A stretch of DNA of 64,000 bases from Atherix ibis (taxonomy: Eukaryota; Arthropoda; Insecta; Diptera; Athericidae): NCBI GenBank assembly GCA_958298945.1, contig OY282606.1, positions 57,797,920-57,861,919 of the forward strand, given 5' to 3'. The translations under genes were made by a program, and so were the position numbers. Under the pieces are notes generated by a model. That model was not told the origin of the DNA, did not search any database, and was given only the letters and a program-made list of their open reading frames with translations. This document shows positions 58,181 through 64,000 of this stretch, piece by piece (position 1 is the stretch's first letter; each line of letters opens with the position of its first letter).

Positions 58181-59234
58181 ATCTATAAGCAACATTATTT
58201 ACTTCATTTAAACCATCTTAGACTTTGTAATTGTAAGGTGATAAAATACAATAACACTTGAATAAGAAATCTTTTAAAAGGAAATATCACGTATATCTAA
58301 TTATAAATTAAAATAAATATTTGTAAGTGAATTGACGCAAGTGAAATTTCTTCCAATTACGTTTCTAGAGAATATCTATTTCTGCTATTCTAAATATAAA
58401 AGTAAATATTGAATAGCTAGAATAGATACTAAATACAATAATTGAGAAACTTTAACATTTACAGAGAAGTACGAACAATAAATATTTGCGTTAGACCACT
58501 TCATAAATCTGTGTTAATATAAGTTATGCAATAACGGATGTCATATTCACCTGAAATGTGTGGTCAATATTTATCTATGAACATATTCAATTTTCTACTA
58601 TTTTTATTGGCATTCTTGTTGGCATTTTTAATTGCTTGCAATATATTATTTTTATAGAGAAATAAGTTATGTTCTATTGTTAGAAAATGGTGCTGCTCAA
58701 AGTTCCAATTTTTCTAATAATAATGTTATAAAATTTGGCTAAGAACTTTTTTACAAAAGAGGGCATCGATTTTTTTAAGAAATTTATGTAAATGATATTT
58801 ATCATTTGAAGAGTTAATAAGAAAATTATAAAAATTCAAATAATGTAAATAAATATGTAACTGTTATTATGAATTTCATATTTAGTTTATTCTTCATATA
58901 TATTCAGCACATTTGAATATTGAATAGGTTTTTATACGAGATCGGTTTAAGTGAAATTTTGTGGATTGAGATAGTAAATATAGGGTGTCCTGTAAGAAGA
59001 CGATCAAACTTAAGATTGCGAGGTAGGGAAAAAAGGTATCATAATAACTATAGGCACCCGCACAATGATTCTTGAAATGATCCAGTGCATTCACTCAAAT
59101 ATTCATGGAAAATGTGTCTAAGCGTTTTATTCAAATCATTTGCGCTGAGTGCGCTATATCATCTTCAGTTAAAAATAAAATATAGTTTTTTTAAGAATTT
59201 TTATTTTATAGACTAATATTGACGAACTTTTATT
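58181..59234. other. AT-rich spacer
   Basis: No supported gene or element. Confidence 0.45.
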
Positions 59235-59545
59235 TTTCTTTATTTGTAAGGTCTCTGAGACAAGAAGCGGAGGCTATTATGTAGCGCCCCTTCATGTTAC
59301 CAGCTCAGCTTATCAAATGGAACTGGTCAATAGTTAGTTGGATGAATCAATTAGAAGTGCTTCAATTTTATGGAGGACATGGGAAAGGAGTTATTGGATC
59401 TAGGAGACCTATACTATATAAAAAGAAATTCTGGGTGAGTCGGATAAATTTTAAGTAGTTTCCTTGTGCAGAACTTTGGAAGAGCTGAGATTTAGCCAAT
59501 GTATGGAAGGAAATCTTCCACCATATTATAAAAATTCACGTAGTC
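59235..59545 (-). mobile_element. I-like LINE 3' remnant (second copy)
   Basis: The minus strand ends ASASCLRDLTNK next to an AT tail, echoing GTCLRDLTNNNN of the 40.7 kb copy. Upstream text (SNNSFPMSSIKL and neighbours) is heavily decayed. Confidence 0.4.
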
Positions 59546-61799
59546 CATCCAATGTTAGAAAGATTTGCTTATTAAATGCAGATTATGAAATGTTATAACA
59601 TTTGATTTAGAAAATATGTTATCAGATTCGATTTAATTGCTGTTTATTTTATTCAATTTTCTAATTTTAAATGAAAATGTACTTTATAATGGTGCGAATT
59701 ATAAAAATTATTATTCAGTAACATTTATGATTATAATACGCTTTGTAGATGCCTTTAATTTTTTTCCAAATCAATCTTATATTTAATCCCATATTATTAC
59801 ACGTTAAACGAATCTGATATCCAACTCAAGTAGTATAGCTATGCCCCGGTTCTGCCTCACTTTTTGAAAAAAAAATTCAAAGTAAGTCCGGAGCCATCAA
59901 ATGTGCTGCATGTTTCAGATAGTTGGTTCAAATTTACTGCATATTAATGCTTGTTATAGGCCACTTTCTAAAATCGACATAGTTATAACATACTACCATA
60001 TAGTTCTGCTCTTAGATTAAAGAATACCTGAATAGGCCCGTACGTCAGATTTACGTATATGTTTACGCAATTTTCTGGCATATGGTAATTATTGCAGAAG
60101 CGGCGAGAAATCGAAACGCTTGCATATTCTTGTGTAGATTTTTTTATGTAGACATGTCACCCACTGACACCTAGTTTTCGTAATAGAAATTTATTGAATT
60201 GCAATAGCATAATTTATATTCATTTTAATTCATTTATTGGAAACAAAAATACAATTTAAACACAACGACAGGCAATTTTTATTTTTTGTACAATCTTTTG
60301 ATATGAAATGGAATTGTATTTTAGGTTTATTATTTATTTCGTAAATATCAATCAAATATCAAGCGCCTCAATTTTGTAGATTTTCGGAGAGTTTAAAAAA
60401 ACGCCATACTCCACGAAAGCGGTAGCATACCGAAATGCTTGCATTACTTGTGTTATTTTTCAAGTGGTTATTTTGGCACTTATCGGAAAGTGTAGTTTTT
60501 ATGTTTTTTGAAGTATTTACTATAAATAGTTATATTATTAATAACATTTAATAGGAAGTTTTGATTTTAGAAAATTAAGTGTTTTATAAAGGGTTGCTGG
60601 TCATTTAACGCAATGTGTAAGCCGGGAATTTCTATTTTTCGGTAAGTTGACATCTTCATTTCTACTACATAAATTAACGAAAGTTTAGTTTATGATGTGC
60701 CTAAATGTCTTTTAATAATTTATTTTGTCCAAAAAGTGGTTAAATAGTGAAAAGTTTGTCATTCAATAAATGTAAACAAATGTGATGTTGACAGTTCAAT
60801 GTTTGCCAGAAAATAGTTCAGTGCCGGGGTACGTAAAGTGTGTGTAAGAAAATTTAAAGGAACGAATTTTTTTCCATTGTTTACTAAATAATATTATTTT
60901 CAATTTTTTTAGAATATTAGTTATTAATTATTTAATTACCATTTCAGTTAACAAATACACATTTTATATTATAAAGAAGCTCTCAATATATACAAATAAT
61001 TATTTTAACAGTAAAATTTTTATTTACTAAGTTGTGGTGTGGTTTTAATTTCAACATAATATCACATTCTCTCATTTAATTCATTTTGCAAATTTGGAAT
61101 GGATTTTTATTTATGCACATAATTGTTTTGATATAATTCAGATAACTTGAAATTTATATTTCTATATGCTCTTCAACTTTGCAATTCTGTTTTAATAAAT
61201 AAAATGAAAATATAATAAATAAATAATATTTAAAAAAAAGAGTACTATGTTTTATTGCAAATTTCCAAAACTAATTCTATCAAACAACAAAGCCAGTAAT
61301 ATTAAAAATGTATTTGTTTAAGCATAAATGACATCATATATGAAAATGGCCCCCACTGATTTACACCGTTTCTGTTATTTTGCATATGTGTGCATTCTAC
61401 GAATATATTGCCAACAAAATTGTGCCACAATTTTTGTGTAGAGACCTATCCAGTTCTTCTATAATCTAAGGTTCTGCTATTTTGTCAGCAGAACTGCCAA
61501 AATATGTCAAGCTCCAAAATGTCTCTTCTCATTTTTAAGATAGGACTTGGGAATAGTCAAACTTTTCAATATGGCATTGGAAAGTGTATCTTCTTGTGGC
61601 TCTCGTAAAGACCAATTATGCATTTCCCCTGCACTAAACATCCACATATCACCGCACTAAATTAGCCCAGATAAATTATTTATGAATCTGTCAAGATGAG
61701 AAAGGCTTCTTTTGGCAGTAGAGAATTTTTCGTCAAAATAAATGTCTACATATATGATGGTACTGTTCCCTAGTAGGCTTCAAATCTTGGGTAAGTTAA
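59546..61799. other. AT-rich spacer with a possible TIR element
   Basis: No gene. CCCCGGTTCTG at about 59843 and its approximate inverted copy CCCCGGCACTG near 60835 could bound a decayed non-autonomous element of about 1 kb. A word like cgaaa.gcttgcat occurs at 60107 and 60437. No transposase frame or matching target duplication. Confidence 0.3.
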
Positions 61800-63331
61800 A
61801 GTTTGTCCGAATTAAGCTGTACATTTTTTACTCAGAATATTGGCAAAACACCAAAAAGGAATGTAACCACCATCAGTTCGACCGGCTCATCGCTAAAGGC
61901 TAAAAACAAAAAGAAGACAATAAACTTAACAGCATCGGTCAGAGTAGAACACGGTTCCGACAATAGATTTGCTATATTGTCCGAAACTTCAAGCAGTGCG
62001 ACGGTTGCAAATTCTTTTACACAAGCGAATATCGACAATGCATATAAGCCACCACCTACCTATCTTCGACACAAATATTACTAATTTTGTTGAGCAGGTC
62101 GTGCCATTGCCAAACGTATTGATACTGACCAATTCATTTGCAAGTCAAATGCAAAAGGGCTTGCAATATAAACTAAGTCTGGTGGTGCTTATAGAAGCAT
62201 TGTCCAGTACCTCGAGGATACTAAGCAAACGGTTCACACATACCAGCCTAAGGCATAAAAGGCCTATAAGGTTGTGATTCGTCATCTCAACCATTCAACA
62301 CCAACTGAATATATAAAATATGAGTTGGAGATACTAGGACATAGCATCACTGGTATTTGAAGTGCAAACAAGGGTACTCCTCTGACACTATTTTTCGTGT
62401 CACTGAAAACGGCACCCAACAATAAAGAAAGTCATCTTCAACGTCGAGGCACTAATGTACACCAAAATAAAAGTGGAAGAACTGTACATTAGTAAAGATA
62501 TAGTGCAATGCTATAAATATCAAGAGTACGGGCATACGAAGACTTATTTTCGATACACTCCCAAATGCGTCAAGTGTGCAGGCGAGCTCCTTACCTAGGA
62601 TTGCAATAAAAATAAAACTACCACAGCCAAATGCGTTTTCTGCGACGGTAGCCATCCCACAAACTACAAATGTTACTCTACTAATAAAAAGCTGCAAGAG
62701 AAAATCAACCCAAACAACAAAAAAACCAACCAACCAACCATTATAAATAGTCAACCAGTGCAGCAAGGTTTATCATTTACAGCGGTCGCGGCAGGCGTTT
62801 CCAATACTGAACAGCAACAACAAAAACAATAAGAACTTCATCAACAGCAACATCAGCAGCCACAATTACAACAACCACAACAGCAACAATCTACCATTAA
62901 GAACTATATTCCCCCTTCGTTATTATTCTCATATAGCAACTAAATAAAATACTAACACCACTTGTAAATTCTTTGATGTCGACTTGTCAGTTTTATCGTC
63001 CACTGTTCAAAAATAAATGTCGTCGTGCACCGAAAATTCCCTCTCCATCCTTTTACGGAACCCAAATGGATTGAACCCCCATCGGCAAGAACTGGACATT
63101 CTCCTACATGACAGACGCATTAACATTGCTCTATTAACTAAGACAAACTTTACATCCAGGTCATACTTTACGATACGAGACTACGAAACATACAGAACTG
63201 ATCACCCTGACAATACGGCGCATGGTGGAACAGCTATCCTTATCTAAAAATTCCATTAAACATAACATTTACTTCAATTTCTCCTCCGAATCGCTGCAAT
63301 CCACAGTTGTTACTATTGATACCTCCTTATT
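61800..63331 (+). mobile_element. Jockey-like LINE remnant: gag and endonuclease start
   Basis: ORF1 remnant: NRFAILSE and YKPPPTY (61803-62084), AIAKRIDTDQFICKSNAKG, YKVVIRHLNHSTPTEYIKYE (about 62260-62320) and FFVSLKTAPNNKES. A cluster of CCHC zinc knuckles follows, of which only CVFCDGSHPTNYKC (about 62634-62677) is complete, then a Q-rich tail. ORF2 begins near 63017 with SILLRNPNGLNPHRQELDIL and LLTKTNFTSRSYFTIRDYET; the endonuclease Glu of ISET is Lys here. Stops are present. The element is cut at 63331 by the mariner. Confidence 0.72.
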
Positions 63332-63333
63332 TA

Positions 63334-64000
63334 ACAGTTCGGCTGAAAAGTTTAGAACGTTGACGTCTAGATGGCGCTTCTTGCAAAAATCTATTTAATT
63401 ATCACAAAGCACCATGCTTCCAATGATTCCTGTCAAAATTTGACAGCAAGAGGTCGATTGGTTCGTGAGATACAGCATTTTGAGTGGAGCAACTTTTGTT
63501 ATTGAAAAAAAAATGGATAAAGACGAATTTCGTGTATTGATAAAGCATTGCTTTTTGATGAAAAAAAATACAGTGGAAACCAAAGCATTGTTTGACAAAC
63601 GTTATCCGGACTCTGCTCCAACTTTTTCAACTGTGAAATATTGGTTTCGTCAATTTCGAACTGGTCGTACGAGCACAGTTGATGCAGAACGCAGTGGACG
63701 CCCAAAAGAGGTGGTTACGGCAGAAAACATCAAAAAAATCCACAAAATAATTTTAAATGACCGTAAAGTGAAGTTGAGCGAGATAGCTGAGACTCTGAAG
63801 ATATCGAAAGAGCGTGTTGGACATATCGTGCATGAATATTTGGGCATGCGAAAGCTGTGTGCAAAGTGGGTGCCGCGTGAGCTCCCTGTGGACCAAAAAC
63901 AACAACGTGTTGAAGATTCTCAGCAGTGTTTGGAGCTGTTCAAGCGCAATAAACCCGAATTTTTGCGTCGATATGTGACAATGGATGAAACATGGCTCCA
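63334..64000 (+). mobile_element. Irritans-type mariner, 5' part (continues past window)
   Basis: The 5' terminal repeat ACAGTTCGGCTGAAAAGTTT starts directly after TA (63332-63333), followed by a 5' UTR with tctagatggcgc, a motif also seen in irritans-type ITRs. It is inserted in the endonuclease region of the jockey-like copy. The other end lies outside the window. Confidence 0.85.
63513..64000 (+). CDS. Mariner transposase, irritans type (partial, open at window edge)
   Basis: The frame is open from ATG 63513 to the end of the window (162 codons). MDKDEFRVLIKHCFLMKKNT starts the first HTH, then PDSAPTFSTVKYWFRQFRTG, the SGRPKEVVTAENIKKIH linker, the second HTH with KISKERVGHIVHEYLGMRKL and CAKWVPRELPVDQKQQRV, then FLRRYVTMDETWL, which carries the first catalytic Asp. 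No stop or frameshift in this half. The remaining two catalytic residues lie beyond the window, so whether the gene is intact cannot be judged here. It is the best candidate for a recently active element in the window. Confidence 0.88.
   Translation, partial: MDKDEFRVLIKHCFLMKKNTVETKALFDKRYPDSAPTFSTVKYWFRQFRTGRTSTVDAERSGRPKEVVTAENIKKIHKIILNDRKVKLSEIAETLKISKERVGHIVHEYLGMRKLCAKWVPRELPVDQKQQRVEDSQQCLELFKRNKPEFLRRYVTMDETWL

Noticed and set aside
1..64000. A novel multi-gene defence or biosynthetic system
   Set aside because: Only two host genes are supported and they show no functional link; the rest is mobile elements and AT-rich spacer.

Overview
The window looks like insect nuclear DNA, possibly dipteran, though no order can be proved from sequence alone. 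It is strongly AT-rich with long gene-poor stretches. It carries two spliced genes with GT-AG introns and a dense collection of Tc1/mariner and non-LTR elements typical of insects. I see no bacterial, viral or organellar signature, no CRISPR array and no rRNA.

Gene layout. (1) A C2H2 zinc-finger gene on the + strand (5606-7713, five exons, 520 codons) with a polyglutamine tract, three fingers and short introns. (2) A secreted-protein gene on the + strand. Its proposed first coding exon is only 15 nt (25821-25835), followed by an intron of about 22.45 kb and then two exons (48286-48483, 48550-49179), for 280 residues. The proposed core promoter is near 25603-25640. The giant intron is the main landing zone for mobile elements in the window.

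Mobile-element layout. 0.7-5.3 kb: degenerate mariner, a tRNA-headed SINE and a DD41D-type transposase remnant. 8.7-10.2 kb: mariner and Tc1-like remnants. 12-17.8 kb: a rearranged mariner, a full-length mariner nested inside an older DD41D element, and a reverse-transcriptase remnant. 18.5-19.8 kb: a Mos1-like (mauritiana-type) mariner. 21-25 kb: mariner and DD41D remnants, with a second nested mariner. Intron of gene 2 (25.8-48.3 kb): seven Tc1/mariner insertions, four of them recognisable only from fragments, LINE 3' fragments, a hAT-like non-autonomous element and perfect hairpins. 50-53.7 kb: two inverted Mos1-like mariners flanking a jockey-like reverse-transcriptase remnant. 53.8-58.2 kb: DD41D pieces and a GC-rich R1-clade LINE remnant. 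59-64 kb: LINE fragments, then a jockey-like gag/endonuclease remnant interrupted at 63334 by an irritans-type mariner whose reading frame is open to the window edge.

How parts relate. Gene 1 is probably a nuclear transcription regulator and gene 2 an extracellular protein; nothing links them functionally. At least seven distinguishable Tc1/mariner lineages and at least four LINE lineages are stacked here. Nested insertions give relative ages: DD41D and jockey-like copies are older, and several mariners are younger. I found no evidence of an undescribed multi-gene system. The most notable items are the tiny first exon with its giant intron, the full-length mariner lacking its first catalytic aspartate, the inverted mariner pair, the minisatellite-bearing SINE and several perfect hairpins.
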